Positions 40,918-53,551 of a DNA stretch of 64,000 nucleotides are shown piece after piece; the first letter of the stretch is position 1; every line of letters begins with the position of its first letter. Origin of the DNA: Amoebidium appalachense (taxonomy: Eukaryota > Ichthyosporea); assembly GCA_963693365.1 (NCBI GenBank), contig CAVNZM010000004.1, forward strand, positions 5,332,001-5,396,000, read 5' to 3'. The position numbers and the translations under genes are program-made. Under the pieces are notes generated by a model that searched no databases, had not been told where the DNA came from, and saw nothing but the letters and a program-made list of their open reading frames with translations.

Positions 40918-43900
40918 TTTATCCTTCTTCTTCTGGAATGCTCGGACACTGGGCCCCCAAAAGGGCCTCCCCCCCGGGACACTCGACGATAAAATCAGCT
41001 ACATACAACAACAGACAAACAACCACACGTTTACAGTGATTTGCGAAACACAGTTTAAAAACCACCACAAATTCAACTCTACATTGGTCGACACATCCAC
41101 ACACCCCGGTTACGCGAAAAACCGAGGCATTATTGTACTTGCCGCACCACACGTGAGAGTGAAGTGCAAACCGGTAGCAAAAACGGAATTCTCGGTTTCT
41201 ATAGAGTTTCTTTCTAATGTTTTTACTTTTGTATATTACCCACCATCTATGTCGGTTGTCGAATTGACTCACGAGTTGTCACAGTTACCAATGTCCACTG
41301 TTATTTTAGGTGATTTTAACACGCGACTCCACCACACAGACACACTGCAAGTGAGTGTCGGGTACCCATCTAAGCCCCCGGAGCGTGCTATCCCTTTAGC
41401 AAGGTATGTCCAAAGTCACACTTTGCGGTTCCCTCAAATATCCCATGCCCACAACACCGACTGGGGAGTGGCCTTTTGGCCATCAACCATGTCAAAACTC
41501 TCTCTCCCTCCTAACCTCTCTAGGTCATCTGACCACTCTCCTATCCTTTTCCTACCTAAGATCTCCCTTGATCTGCTCCCCCCTCCCCCTCCCACCTTTC
41601 GCCTCCGTCTATCCCAGCTTAAGTCACAGTGGGGTAGAGTTGATGTATGTGTATGCTATGCTACGAAACACCCTATATATATGCGCCTATTAGAATCTGC
41701 ACAAGCCAGGCCAGATTCACATCTCGTACTAGATACATGCACTAACTTTATTGTTGATGATTTGATAGATCTCGGTGATTATGCTGGCGGTGGTAGGAAG
41801 GAATACCCCGATGCTCTCTTGTTACCAAACACCACTCCCGCTAGACTAGGTGAACCCCTGTCTCAAAAGGAAAGCTTGCGCCGGCTTGCTAGTATGAATC
41901 GATTTGGCCCCCCTGCTCGTATTATTGGTGATACCACTGGAGACCCCCTCATAGACTCTGATAAGTATTTCTCGGAACTGTTTAAAGATAGGACCCCCGC
42001 TCAGAAACCTATTGTGTGGCCTGTAGACCCATCTATCCCCATAGAATCGATCCTCCCCTTTTTCAGTCCCGATGCCATATGGTCTGTGATATCTAGTTAT
42101 AGCTCTAGTAAGTCTTGTGGACCTGATGGACTCCCTGCTGGGTTTCTTAAAATCCTTGTTCCCTCCTACCCACAAAAGGAAAGTGATCGTGCTATTAAAC
42201 CTGATCTTACTATCATGTTAAGCTCTCTCTTTTCTTGGTGTGTTAAATGTGGACATGTCCCGTCATCTTGGTTAGATACCTTAGTGATCCCCATAGTTAA
42301 GAAGGACTCTGAGGGCCCCATATCATCCTTTCGCCCCATTACACTAACCCAGGTTGTTCGTAGATTCTTTGAAGCTTGCTTACTTAGGTTATTTGCACAT
42401 CACCCTAGGTTTCAATCTGTTCTTCACATACACCCATGCCAATCCGCTTTTCGTAAAAACAATTCATGTTATGTTCAAATAATGGCACTGCACGATTCTA
42501 TGCAAGTTGGTGCACAATATGTTGGCTTTATTGATTGGAAAACTGCTTACGATTCTGTCTCCCCTGGTCTCCTATGGGAAAAGCTTGCTGCACGGGGTGT
42601 ACCACACTGCATTGGTGTTCTGTTAGAAGCACTCTTGTCTCAAACCTATGGTAGAGCTGTGGTTAATGGGCATCTTTCATATGGTTTTGCTCGTACTAGA
42701 GGTCTCTTGCAGGGTTCATTGCTTAGCCCCTTTTTGTTTAACCTATTTATAGATGATTTGGCTGTCAAGATTTACGCCGAAAACGATGACCCTATTAATA
42801 ACTTTCCGCCTGCACTTCTCTATGCTGATGATCTGTCCCTCCTTGCCCGTACCCCTAGACGCCTGCAAAGATTGTTCGATGTAGTGTCAGAGTGGTGCAA
42901 GGCAAACCTTATGATCCTTAACATAGACAAATGTGGTGTTCTTGTACCTGATATAGCTAACAATTTACACACATTTACATTATCATCTAAACCTGTACCT
43001 ATAGTTCCAGAATACAAATATCTTGGTGTTCCGGTTGATTCTGTTGGTGTTATGTTTCCCCATATGGTCGAAAAGAGGGTAGAGTTGGCTCGTAAGCGGT
43101 TAGCTTTCTTCTCGGCTAATATTTTTAAAGACACACCCCTCCATCCTTCTATTAGACTTACATTTATTCGCACTTTTGTCTTCCCGGCATGTGAATATGG
43201 TTTACCCCTTCTCGCCGCTTGGATCAAGAAAGAGAGAACTAGAGCGCTTAAACCCTTGGCAAATTTCCTTGAAGCAGAAGTTGCCTCCTTTCTATCTAAC
43301 AACTGTTGTAAACCTGGGCCTGTAACGCTCTCGATATATGGTCTGGTCCCAATAGCTGCTAGAGTATCCTATCTCGCGCTGAAATTCAATAAGCACATAA
43401 GCCGCTTAAAGAAGTATTTGCCCTCCCACCCTCTCTTCTCTATCCGACCTGTCCCCTCCTCACCTCTCCCCTCTTTCCTCCCCTCTCTCTCCCCTTCTCC
43501 CCTGGGCACAAATACAAATAAACCCCGCAATAGTGTGTGTGTGACTTTGGACTGCCACTTACTTATTAAACATGTACACAATCACAAGATAATCACGCAA
43601 TATAACAAATGGAAAAAGATACCACACGACACTAGACCCGATGAAAGCATACACCTTGAAAAACTAAGCCTTATGTCTCGTTTTATATATACTGACCGCC
43701 TCAACCATATTGCCAAATATGGCACTCGCAAGTGTATAACACCTAAATACATATTACCTTCCTGTAGAACTGGTCTTTCTCTAGCTGATGGTATTATTGA
43801 TCAATTACCACGCTTTTACTGTACACGTGCTATACAGTGGAGATCTAATAAGTATAAGGTGGCATCATTTGCATGCCCAAACAACACACACACACACCAG

Positions 43901-44104
43901 TTTAACCGGTCATGTATCGCCAAATGTAGTTTGATAGACCACATAATACCGCAACACACACACGTCACATTCACAACAGACACCCAGAAAGATAGCCTAC
44001 CTGTAAATTACAACATCCTTGATTTTATACTAAACACGCGTAACTACGACCTGTTTATTAGATGTATTGATTGGCTTGAGAAACACATCACTACAAAATT
44101 ATAG
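40910..44104 (+). CDS. LINE ORF2: APE endonuclease and reverse transcriptase
   Basis: 1,064 residues. The N-terminal AP-endonuclease-like domain (about residues 1-230) shows FFFWNARTLG, CETQFKNH (catalytic Glu), ILGDFNTRLHH and SSDHSPI (catalytic His). The reverse transcriptase (about 400-720) shows ISSFRPITLTQ, QSAFRKNNS, FIDWKTAYDSV (motif A), GLLQGSLLSPFLFNLFIDD-like motif B and the catalytic LLYADDLSLL. The C-terminal third has Cys/His pairs of the kind seen in LINEs. No RNase H domain is seen. The ATG at 40,910 overlaps the end of ORF1 (ATGCCTAA), so termination-reinitiation is a plausible way of translating it. I leave the clade unassigned. Confidence 0.92.
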   Translation: MPNLSFFFWNARTLGPQKGLPPGTLDDKISYIQQQTNNHTFTVICETQFKNHHKFNSTLVDTSTHPGYAKNRGIIVLAAPHVRVKCKPVAKTEFSVSIEFLSNVFTFVYYPPSMSVVELTHELSQLPMSTVILGDFNTRLHHTDTLQVSVGYPSKPPERAIPLARYVQSHTLRFPQISHAHNTDWGVAFWPSTMSKLSLPPNLSRSSDHSPILFLPKISLDLLPPPPPTFRLRLSQLKSQWGRVDVCVCYATKHPIYMRLLESAQARPDSHLVLDTCTNFIVDDLIDLGDYAGGGRKEYPDALLLPNTTPARLGEPLSQKESLRRLASMNRFGPPARIIGDTTGDPLIDSDKYFSELFKDRTPAQKPIVWPVDPSIPIESILPFFSPDAIWSVISSYSSSKSCGPDGLPAGFLKILVPSYPQKESDRAIKPDLTIMLSSLFSWCVKCGHVPSSWLDTLVIPIVKKDSEGPISSFRPITLTQVVRRFFEACLLRLFAHHPRFQSVLHIHPCQSAFRKNNSCYVQIMALHDSMQVGAQYVGFIDWKTAYDSVSPGLLWEKLAARGVPHCIGVLLEALLSQTYGRAVVNGHLSYGFARTRGLLQGSLLSPFLFNLFIDDLAVKIYAENDDPINNFPPALLYADDLSLLARTPRRLQRLFDVVSEWCKANLMILNIDKCGVLVPDIANNLHTFTLSSKPVPIVPEYKYLGVPVDSVGVMFPHMVEKRVELARKRLAFFSANIFKDTPLHPSIRLTFIRTFVFPACEYGLPLLAAWIKKERTRALKPLANFLEAEVASFLSNNCCKPGPVTLSIYGLVPIAARVSYLALKFNKHISRLKKYLPSHPLFSIRPVPSSPLPSFLPSLSPSPLGTNTNKPRNSVCVTLDCHLLIKHVHNHKIITQYNKWKKIPHDTRPDESIHLEKLSLMSRFIYTDRLNHIAKYGTRKCITPKYILPSCRTGLSLADGIIDQLPRFYCTRAIQWRSNKYKVASFACPNNTHTHQFNRSCIAKCSLIDHIIPQHTHVTFTTDTQKDSLPVNYNILDFILNTRNYDLFIRCIDWLEKHITTKL

Positions 44105-44108
44105 CGCA

Positions 44109-44109
<1 letters not shown>

Positions 44110-44173
<64 letters not shown>
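44110..44173. repeat. (CA)n in the LINE 3' UTR
   Basis: About 32 CA repeats between the ORF2 stop and the poly-A tail. Confidence 0.9.
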
Positions 44174-44175
<2 letters not shown>

Positions 44176-44207
44176 CCAGCTGATACCGAGTGTCCCGAGG
44201 GGAGCCC

Positions 44208-44254
<47 letters not shown>

Positions 44255-44255
<1 letters not shown>

Positions 44256-45160
44256 GGGGAACCCCAACTAATTGATTTCTCCTTGTAGTCTTTATGGTGT
44301 CTCGTAGAGAAAGTAAACCCTGATATATAGTCACCACCCGACATCTATGTACGTGATCATGATATACCGCTGAGGGGATATTCCGAGCAAAACCCCCCCC
44401 CCCATACCTGAGACTGGTTCTCTTTGCCTCGAGTAAACAGCGTAAACCCCCGTGTAGATTTGGCTCATGATACGCCGTAAAAAACACCATATATGGTCGC
44501 ACACGGTTTGACGGCCTGCCCACCTTGAATTCTACTGAACATGCGCATGCGCAGGCGCACATGCTCCTTTAACTACATGAGGTATCCCCTTGCGAATGTG
44601 TTGCCGCTCGTGATGATGATAGATGATCACTGTGTTGATTGTATATGATATACGCATGTCTGCTCATTTGTCATTTAAATCCGAGAGTGATTTTTACACT
44701 GAATAAAAGAGTAAACTTAGAGTGAGATTGGTGCTACTTGCAAGCCTGCGCGCGTGGCGCTTTATCACAGCGCAGATCCAGACCGCGCAGATCGAGGTGT
44801 TTGATTGGTTGATTTGCCGAGTCGAGTACAAATCGTTGATTAGTTAAAATCAACCAACAGATTGCCTGGACTCTGAAACAAAAACACATTCCTCTGAGTT
44901 ATCAGCCCCGAGCTCTTCCAGAGTCCAGACCACACTCGGTCACCGCTCAAAGCTCGCTTGGCACAAAGGGCTGTTCGAGAGCTATATAAGGGGCGGTGGG
45001 TGAGGCTTATACAATCAATCACACAGAAAGTGGACGAGCCAGGGCGACTGCGTGTCAACATACAACCTCTCTATCTTTTCCGCTCTTCCCTGTGCACACC
45101 AACAACCGTCCTAATTCTGAGATCGAACCCCTGCAACGAGTCTTACAAAATCAAACGACA
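44255..45160. other. Upstream region of lipase B
   Basis: Ordinary sequence after the LINE poly-A. It includes the lipase B promoter and a 5' untranslated region of about 150 bp before the ATG at 45,161. No other gene was recognised. Confidence 0.6.
44982..44990 (+). promoter_or_regulatory. TATA box of lipase gene B
   Basis: CTATATAAG followed by GGGGCGG, 179 bp before the ATG at 45,161. A start of transcription near 45,010-45,015 would be expected. Confidence 0.65.
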
Positions 45161-45482
45161 ATGTTGACTTTAGCATTCGTTTCCGCGTGCCTTTTATTAG
45201 GCGTGGCCTCCGCTCTGCCTGCCACCAACCAAACCACCAACTGGGCCGAGAAATATTACCCAAACGTCCCCATGACACCTCCTCTCACCGTTATCCCTAT
45301 GTTCCCCACCCCGCTCCCCCACGATTTTGGTGTTCCCTTCCCCTCCTGCGATTCGTATACGCCAAAGGGGTCGTTCGGAAGGCTTCTCGATGCAAAGAGT
45401 AATAGTCCCAGGCTGAACAATGCATACATCTCCGCATATTTGAGTTGGATGATCTACTACATGCCACAGGTGATTTTCCTTT

Positions 45483-45523
<41 letters not shown>

Positions 45524-45552
45524 CAAAAAAAACAAAAAAACGCACACACACA

Positions 45553-45593
<41 letters not shown>

Positions 45594-45942
45594 ATACACA
45601 TACACAAACATATTAGTATATGTTATACTCAATTGCAGATAACTATTAGTTGTAATTCATCCATCCAAGCCGCACCAACAAATCACGGCACAAAATACAC
45701 ACACATGCGATGATACATGCATACACATGCTCCTTTCTTTATTAGCTTTCCTTACCCCTGTGAATGAAGCTTCTTCAATTTTCCTCTCCATCAATTCACT
45801 CCTCCGGCTTCCAAATCACACACACGTCTTTTGAAAGGTAGTAGTAATGTTGCTGGATTTGCTGTCACAATGGAATGTAGTGATGTTTGTGTATCCTTTC
45901 TACCTTTTCTTTCCACTTCTTTTTTCTTTTTTTTCTCCCCCC

Positions 45943-45976
<34 letters not shown>

Positions 45977-46547
45977 GGCAACCAAAATTTCAACTCCCCA
46001 TCATTATAAGCACTTTTATGACCATTTTTGCTCCCCCTCCCCCCCCCCCCCCTCCTCAGCCAAAAAAGAAATATAAATAATAAAGGCACATTTAAATACC
46101 CCACAGATCCATCCCCCTCCCCCTCCCCTTCCCTCTCCAGCCCTCCTCTTCAGCCCCCCCCCCCTCCCCCTCATCCCCCTCCCCCCTTTCCCCCTCCCCT
46201 CTCTGCCGTTCACTTTAATACCCACTATTTAGTCTCCCCCTCCCCCCCTCCCCCTTTTACTTCAAATTTCATCTCATATCCATCCTTTATACATATCACT
46301 AAACCCATTCCCATCCACCCACTCGTTTTCCGTTCTATTTTTAGGTACAGGTGCACACGTGGCTGGAGTGTCTGGGTGCCCGGCGCATCTTATACGTGGA
46401 CACGGCCAGACACAACCAGGCCATGGTGGTGGCATTCAATGAGGGGGTCGTGATTGTCATGCAGGTACGGAAAGTTTGCGGCTTATTATGACCCCCCCCC
46501 CCCCCTCCTTCCCCCCTTGCCCCTTATGTAATCGTATCGCTTCCCCT

Positions 46548-46584
<37 letters not shown>

Positions 46585-46752
46585 GGAAGGGGCAGGATTG
46601 GAAATAGTGCCAATCTTACACCACTACACTCTAGCTCTGGGCCACACCTCCAAAAGAAAACATCAGAAACGTTTTGGAGTCTTGACTTTACTCGGGGCAT
46701 GTAGTAGCTATTGTGTGTGTATGTGTGTATGGTGATTGGGGGGGGTACCGGT

Positions 46753-46786
<34 letters not shown>

Positions 46787-48812
46787 AGGAAGGAAAAGAG
46801 GGGGCCTGTTATGTGTATCGAAACACTCGAGCATTCATCACAAGAGTCTGATAGGTGACCACTGTGCCTTTTACTCCCCTCCACCGATCACAGGGCACCA
46901 TAAGTGAGCCGCTGCAATCCGATTGGATCAGCAACCTTGACACGTGGCTCACCCGCACCACCCTCTACGGCCCTGGGGAGAACATTCTAGTGCATCGCGG
47001 GTTTCATACGGGTTTTGTTGATATTTTGAAGTCGGGGGGGCTCGAATCTGCCATCAGTTCTGCATGCAGTGCAACCGAGGGGAGTCCATCGATTGAAAAT
47101 TGCAATCTGTTCACTACCGGCCACAGCCGTGGGGGGGCATTTGCTGTTCTGGCTGGTGCTTGGGCCGCTGCAAAGAACTACAAAGTCAGGTGTGGAACTT
47201 TCCCTTCCCCCCCCCCCTCCCCCCCCCCCCCCCCCCTCTCCCCCCCCTCCCCTGCGCCCGTGCACGTTTCTCGCCCACACAAACCAAACATCATTTTGGT
47301 GTACCCCCCTTCCCCCCTCCCTCCCCCCCAACCCTCCTCCCTCCCCCTGGAACCTGGGGCGATTCTGCACACAAGTGTTTGGGAACACATTTGACTACAC
47401 AGGGATGTATTCACTATTCTTTCCCCTCCCCTTCCCCAACCCTTCCCTTTCCCACCCCCCAAGCACACAAACAAACACATCGACCCACCCGCATCCATTC
47501 ATCCATAAGCTTTCGTTCCCTTTCTTCCCCTCCCCCCCCCCCTCCCCCCCCCCCCCCCCCCCCAACCAAAAAAAAAAAAAAAAAAAAAAAAAAGAAAGAA
47601 AGAAAAAAAGAAATAAGGGAAAAAAACCACCACCTCCACCCAACTCCGCCTTTCTTTAAGGAAATAGATTTGAACCATAGCTGCAACGGCACAACACATT
47701 AAAACGCACACACGTGCCGGGACACCGAATCGTCTCGTATCGTTATCATGCCACCAGTGTGACCCAGTAAACAGTGACCATAAAATTTTAAACACCCAAT
47801 CAACAGGGGCGTTTACACCTACGGCTGCCCCCGGGTCGGCAACGAGGACTTCCGGGAGCTGTATGACGTCAACCTGGGTCTAGGGAGAAAGACTCTGAGG
47901 GGAGTCAACAAGTTGGACGCCGTTGCAGAGATACCCGTTGCCGGCATTCCCTGGGGTATGTGGGGCCCATATTTCTGATTTTCAAAAATAAAAAACGTTT
48001 AAATTTTTAATTTGATTGTAAGCCGACGGTTCCAATTTCACATTGGACTGGGATTTTTTCAATGTTTGCAGCATTCTATGGGGCCCGTTGGGAGCCGGGG
48101 CGGGGTGGGGTGCGGTGGGGTGGGTGGGTGACTGGGTGTGTGGCAGGCCGGGGGGGAAGGGGGGGGGGGGGGGGGGGGGAGGGGGGAGAGGGGGGGAGAA
48201 GGGGGGGGGGGGGGGGGAGTCATCCTGTGATCATGTGTAAATGTGCAGATCCTGTTATAGCCTATCTATAGGAAGCCCCCCCCACCCCACCCACTCCCCC
48301 CCCCCCTCCCCCCCCCCCCCCCCCCTCCCCCCCGCCTAAAAAAAAAAAAAAAAAAAAAAGAATACACACACACCCCAGCCTTCAACCTCTCCTATTTTTT
48401 GCTCGAACATACATACCTCCATATCTCCGTATCATACGATATCAGACAATCTTTGCAGTGTTTCCCCAAGTAACCCCGCCTCCCCACCTCCCCCTCCTCC
48501 TCGCCCCCTCCCCTCCTTCTCCTCCCCTCCCCCTCCCCCGCCTCCTCCCCCCTCCCCCCCTCCCCCCTCCCCCCCCCCCCCCCCCCCCCCCCAGGTCGTG
48601 TCCTTCCGGTCACCTACAAGCACGTAGGGGGCAACCTCTTTGCCACGGACATGTGCGGCCCCACGGATCTGCCCCGCATCTGTGTCAACCCCGTCGACCA
48701 CTACCCGCACATGTACGTCACCGGCCTGTGGGCCACGTGCTCACGTGACCTGTCACGTGACCAGCTGCCACCACCGCCCTTCCCCAACGGCGCCTGGGGC
48801 ATGTACCTCTGA
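45161..48812 (+). CDS. Secreted class 3 lipase, copy B
   Basis: Exons 45,161-45,469, 46,345-46,464, 46,894-47,189, 47,807-47,955 and 48,595-48,812. Their lengths are identical to copy A exon for exon, giving 363 residues. The signal peptide is MLTLAFVSACLLLGVASALP. The same catalytic features are present: GHSRGG (Ser221), the Asp in GVNKLDAVAEIP and the His in DHYPHMY. Exon 3 and exon 5 are the most conserved parts; the first exon and the segment around ENIL/GSGV differ most. Exon sequence is clearly homologous to copy A while the introns are not, so the duplication is old compared with the turnover of the repeats. Copy B differs from A at SPRVGN (CPRVGN here). Confidence 0.9.
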
Positions 48813-50413
48813 GGGTTGATTGGGCGGTCCCCCCCCCCCCCCCCCCCCCTTTTCTCCGTATTTGGAATGTTGCATGCGGCCATATTGAGAGGTAATTTGG
48901 TGCTGTACGTATTATTTCGCAAATGTATGTAGAGGGTTGGTGGAGGGTGCATTTCTTATTGGATGTTACATCTCCCTTTAATAGGTGGTTGGATGGTGGT
49001 TTTCCTTATTTGGAACCAAAAAAACACTGGCTTGTTTGATTGACATTACAAATCATGCACGGAAACACACCGTGTGAGCAAGCATAGATGCTACATTTCT
49101 GCTGTTAATTCGCGCACCATTTTTCCCCAAATAAACTGCAAGATGCTTACTTTTAATTAAAAAAATGGTTGCAGCGGTGTGTGGTCAGTGGCTCCCAAAG
49201 CCGCCCATCCCCCCTCCCCCCTTCCCCTCTCCCCTCCCCTCCTTCCTCCCCCCCCCCCCTGGGCCACCCCCGTCCCCTTCCTCCCCGCACCACATGCACA
49301 CACACACCCAACGCCATTCATCCCGTCAATACCTCCCCCTCCCTCCTCCCCCCTTCCCCCCTCCCCTCCCCCCCCCCCCCCCCCCCTCCACCACCACCCC
49401 CTCCCCCCCTGCATCCTACCCCCCATTCACTTTGCTCACCAATCCTCCGTGTACTTTTCACAACTGATCCACTGCTTTCATGATCCTGCAGCTGCCCCAT
49501 CAAAACCCTGCTTTTCCCCCCCCTCCCCCCCCCCACCCCCTCCCCCCGCGCAATGCCTCTCGCTTCCACCCATAACAACAAAATTGATAGTAATAGAACG
49601 GAATGAAGACTTCTGCTTATCTTGCCTGGCTGGCGTCACCCAGTAGCTTTTGGATTCTGTACAAACAAGTTCATGTGCAAGGGGAGAAAAGATATGGTAT
49701 ATTCGATCGATAAGAGAGTGTGTGTGTGGTGGTGGTGGTGGTGGGGGGGGGGGGGGGGGGGGGAGGAGGGGAGGAGAGGTGGGGGGAAGCGGGGGTTTTT
49801 CAACCTACAGAAATCAATCCATCCTTTGCGCTCCCCACCCACTATAACCCTCTCCCCTTCCCCCCTCCCCCTCTCCACGTGCAACAGATCCCCTCCCCCC
49901 CCCCCCCCCCCCCCCCGGGGCGCGGCCGACGTGTTTCCCTTTCATCTTCCCCCCCTCCCCCCTCCCCCTGATGCCCCCTCCCCGCCAGCCCCACTCCACC
50001 CTACCTTGCCCTGCCCTACCCCTCTTCCCCCCCCTCCTTCCCCTCCCCCCCCCCTCCCATCCCGTGCTCCACCAAAAATGGGACCCACTCCCAACATACA
50101 TTAGAATGAAGTGGTCTGTGCGTCTCACCTTATCATATATGGCAATCCCCATGATCTTAAGCCAATATTTATCGACCCATTCATGGTTTTTCTGCATTAA
50201 AATTTGCGCAAGACATGGTAGACGTAATCACACGCTGAGTTTGTTCTGAACCGAGTCGATATGCCTAGAGGAATTCAATTACAGGGAGATTTGGTCAATC
50301 GCACCAGACATGACCAACCCCACAGTGACAGAGTCTTTCAAATTGTCCCCATGGGATTTCCGCTTTTGCATGCAAACGCACGGAAGACTTTTTGGAAGAT
50401 TTGATGTGTGTGT

Positions 50414-50444
<31 letters not shown>

Positions 50445-50463
50445 GGGGGGGGGGGGGGGGGGG

Positions 50464-50501
<38 letters not shown>

Positions 50502-50709
50502 GGAAGATTCATCGATCCACATGTGAGCCCTCTGGTGTGCACGCGGGGAGTGGGAGAGAGGGTGTTGGGAGGGGGGGGGGGGGGGAGGGGAGGGGGGAGG
50601 GGGCCGGGGGGGGGGGGGGGGGGGGGGAGGGGGGAGCAGAACAACCAATGCATCCTTGTATCTAATCAGAAACACATCGGGCCCCGCACAACCATTGGCA
50701 TTCGCGCAC

Positions 50710-51072
50710 ACATGCACACTAACAGACACACCCACACATGCTTACCCACATCCACACGCACACTAACAGATACACCCACACATGCTTACCCACATCCACA
50801 TGCACACCAACAGACACACCCACACATGCTTACCTACATCCACATGCACACTAACAGACACACCCACACATGCTTACCCACATCCACATGCACACTAACG
50901 GACACACCCACACATGCTTACCCACATCCACATGCACACTAACGGACACACCCACACATGCTTACCCACATCCACATGCACACTAACAGATACACCCACA
51001 CATGCTTACCCACATCAACACACACACTAACAGATACACCCACACATGCTTACCCACATCCACATGCACACT
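50710..51072. repeat. 44-bp minisatellite, about eight copies
   Basis: The unit begins CACACTAACAGACACACCCA and continues CACATGCTTACCCACATCCA. Copies are nearly identical and end at an A-rich stretch at 51,073. Confidence 0.95.
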
Positions 51073-52189
51073 AAAAAAAAAAAATATAAAAAAAAGCTTC
51101 CTAGACTAGCATGGGAGGGGGGGGTAAAACGCTCGGTCGAATTATGTACTGTTGCTTGCTTCAGTGAGTTGCCTTTACCGTGCTGAAAAACAAAACGAAA
51201 GACTCTCTATATCCATACATACATACGTACAATAAGTCCAGAATGGCCGTGGGAAGACTTTATTCAACGAGATAAACACATAACTATCCAAGGCTGTGAA
51301 TATCTCGTTTGTTCATATATTCCACTTAAGGTAGCTGTAGCATATTATGGTTTAACATGTGGAAGTTTTTTCTCTTGATTGGGATTTATTGATCAGTGGT
51401 CCAGTGGATATGAAGGCAACGTGCAGCCACAGGCTACATGACCACCAAAACAACCGACTTCGAAAGAGCCACAGCGATGAAATAAAAAACAAAACAACAA
51501 GTGACCAAAGGACACCAGCGGGCAAAGGTACAAGTGCACGTTGTATGCGTGAAACTAGTTTCTCCAACTAGTCATATGCAGCGATGATGACCAGGCCACA
51601 CTCCGCAAGAAGACATCATTACTGCAGCATTTAATTCAGCTGCCCCCCAACAGGCCCCTTCAAAACCTACCGGGGCACAGCAAGCAAGTCAGCCCTTTAA
51701 AGAGCAATGCAGACCAAATCCGAGCGAGAAAACAATCCCCACGGGCCCGTCCCCTAGAAAACCCGCAGAAGCTGTCTTTTAACTCTTTGATAAGGTGGCC
51801 TAGTTGTGGCAGGACACACAGGAAACCACAAGTACAGAATGCATGCAAGCAAACCCAGTTATTGCCATACTGCTGCAGGAAGGCTGAAAACAGCCACAAG
51901 GAAAGCTCCTCGACGACCCAGTAGCTACCCCTCCACTCACGCAGCGCAGAAGCAGTTGAAGAAGTTGCAGCAGCCCACCGCCAATAGCTTGCGTAGAAGC
52001 GTAGATAGCGTGTAGAAGTCACCGTAAGTTGCAGTGGGCCACCAGATGTCGAAGAAACCACTCCTCAAGCGAGAAACTCCGTGGAAGGGAGATGTCCCCA
52101 CACTCTCACAGCAGTAGGAATAGACAAGGCCGCACTACACACACACAGTGTCACGTTCCCCTGAGTAGAACCCCTTCCCACCACAAAAA

Positions 52190-52400
52190 GAAAAAACGAA
52201 AGCCTTTATATACCTGCCATGGTGAAGAATCGGGAAAAAAAGTTGACGTGACAGCTAAGAGATCGAAGTAAAAGTGAAGTCTACAAAAAAAACAAAAAAA
52301 AACGAAAGCCTTTATATACCTGCCATGGTGAAGAATCGGGGAAAAAAGTTGACGTGACAGCTAAGCTAAGCCAAGGGCCCGAAGTAAAAGTGAAGTCATG
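52190..52400. repeat. Tandem duplication of about 105 bp
   Basis: The block with ACGAAAGCCTTTATATACCT, a TGGTGAAGAATCGG core and GTTGACGTGACAGCTAAG occurs at about 52,195-52,280 and 52,301-52,397, the second with an 11-12-bp insertion. Confidence 0.9.
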
Positions 52401-52627
52401 AACAAACGAGATATTCACATTCTTGGATAATGATGTGTATATCTCGCCGGAAACTTTTTCTTTTGACTGTTTTTTTTTTTTACAAGGGACATGTACTAAG
52501 TTTTTCCGCAGTCGGAAATTTTTTTCTTTTGACTGGATTTATTCGACGGAAAGATATGCAAGTATATATAGTTGCGGAGAAGAGATATACAAACGACGAG
52601 ATATACAGTCACTACCACGGCACACAC

Positions 52628-52803
52628 TCAGGCCTGGACTGGTACATCAAAATCACAGTCAATATCCTCCTGGAACTGAGCGGTTGTTATGTTGCACACT
52701 GCTCTCTCTCTCTCGATTATCCCATGTCACTGGTGCAACTCTGACCCCCAAAGCACTTAAAAAAATATTTCGTGCCATGGTGCCGGTGGCCGGTGGTCGG
52801 TAG

Positions 52804-52878
<75 letters not shown>

Positions 52879-53508
52879 CAGATGCCGTCCGTTATTAACT
52901 TACCCCCCGTCTCCCCCACGTGGTCGCAGTGCATGTTCGTAATGTCTTGGACAGCCGCCGCTGACATCTTATTGATGCCCCTCGGGGGTTTTTTTGGGGG
53001 GACCGGAGGGGAGAGAGGGGGGAAGGGGGCGGGAGGGGGAGGGGGGGGGGGGGAGGACGGGGCCCCGGGGGGCGGGGGGCCGGGGGGGGGGGGGGGGAGG
53101 GGGGGAGCAGCGGAAGGGGGAGCTGGCCGATATCACGATGGTGGTGGTGGTGGTGGTGTTGGCGGTGTGTGTGTGTGGGGGGGGGGGGAGGGGGGGGGGG
53201 GGGGGGGGGGGGCAATGTTGCAAGTGCAATTGGTGTCTCCGCGGCCAGGGCATGGGGGACGTGGGGGATGGTGGGTGTTGGGGGGGGGGGAAGGGAGGGG
53301 GGGGGGGGGGGAAGGGAGGAGGGGCGAGGGCCCAAGGGCCTGGGGCTTGAGGGGCGACCCTGGGGGGGGGGGGGGGGGGGGGGGGTTCGGTCAGTCCGCC
53401 AATAAGAACACTCCTAACTCCGCCGCCCAAAGTGTTATGATTGGTGGGGGTTCCGCATGACAACGTATGTTTATCATGTGTGTGGGTGTGTTTGTGTGTG
53501 TGTGTGCC

Positions 53509-53551
<43 letters not shown>

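Larger units (their letters stand above)
40347..44254 (+). mobile_element. Non-LTR retrotransposon (LINE) with APE endonuclease
   Basis: It has a short ORF1, a long ORF2 overlapping ORF1 by 8 bp, a (CA)n-containing 3' untranslated part (44,105-44,216) and a poly-A tail of about 38 A ending at 44,254. The 5' end is uncertain and no target-site duplication could be fixed by eye. It lies between two tandem lipase genes in the same orientation. The long intact ORF2 suggests it inserted recently. Confidence 0.85.
48813..52627. other. Intergenic region right of the lipase pair
   Basis: Holds C-rich tracts (49,200-50,060), long poly-G (50,411-50,500), the 44-bp minisatellite, and from 51,075 a 1.5-kb stretch of ordinary sequence. 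In that stretch TTTTCTTTTGACTG-like motifs recur (about 51,364, 52,456, 52,522) and a 100-bp segment is duplicated. No gene was recognised; the open frames at 51,352-52,061 on both strands mirror each other and have no motif. Confidence 0.55.

Noticed and set aside
50710-51072. CRISPR-like array
   Set aside because: The 44-bp units are contiguous tandem copies without unique spacers, in eukaryotic DNA.
51352-52061. Pairs of overlapping open frames on both strands as genes
   Set aside because: They mirror each other, show no motif and overlap repeated motifs; nothing favours either strand.
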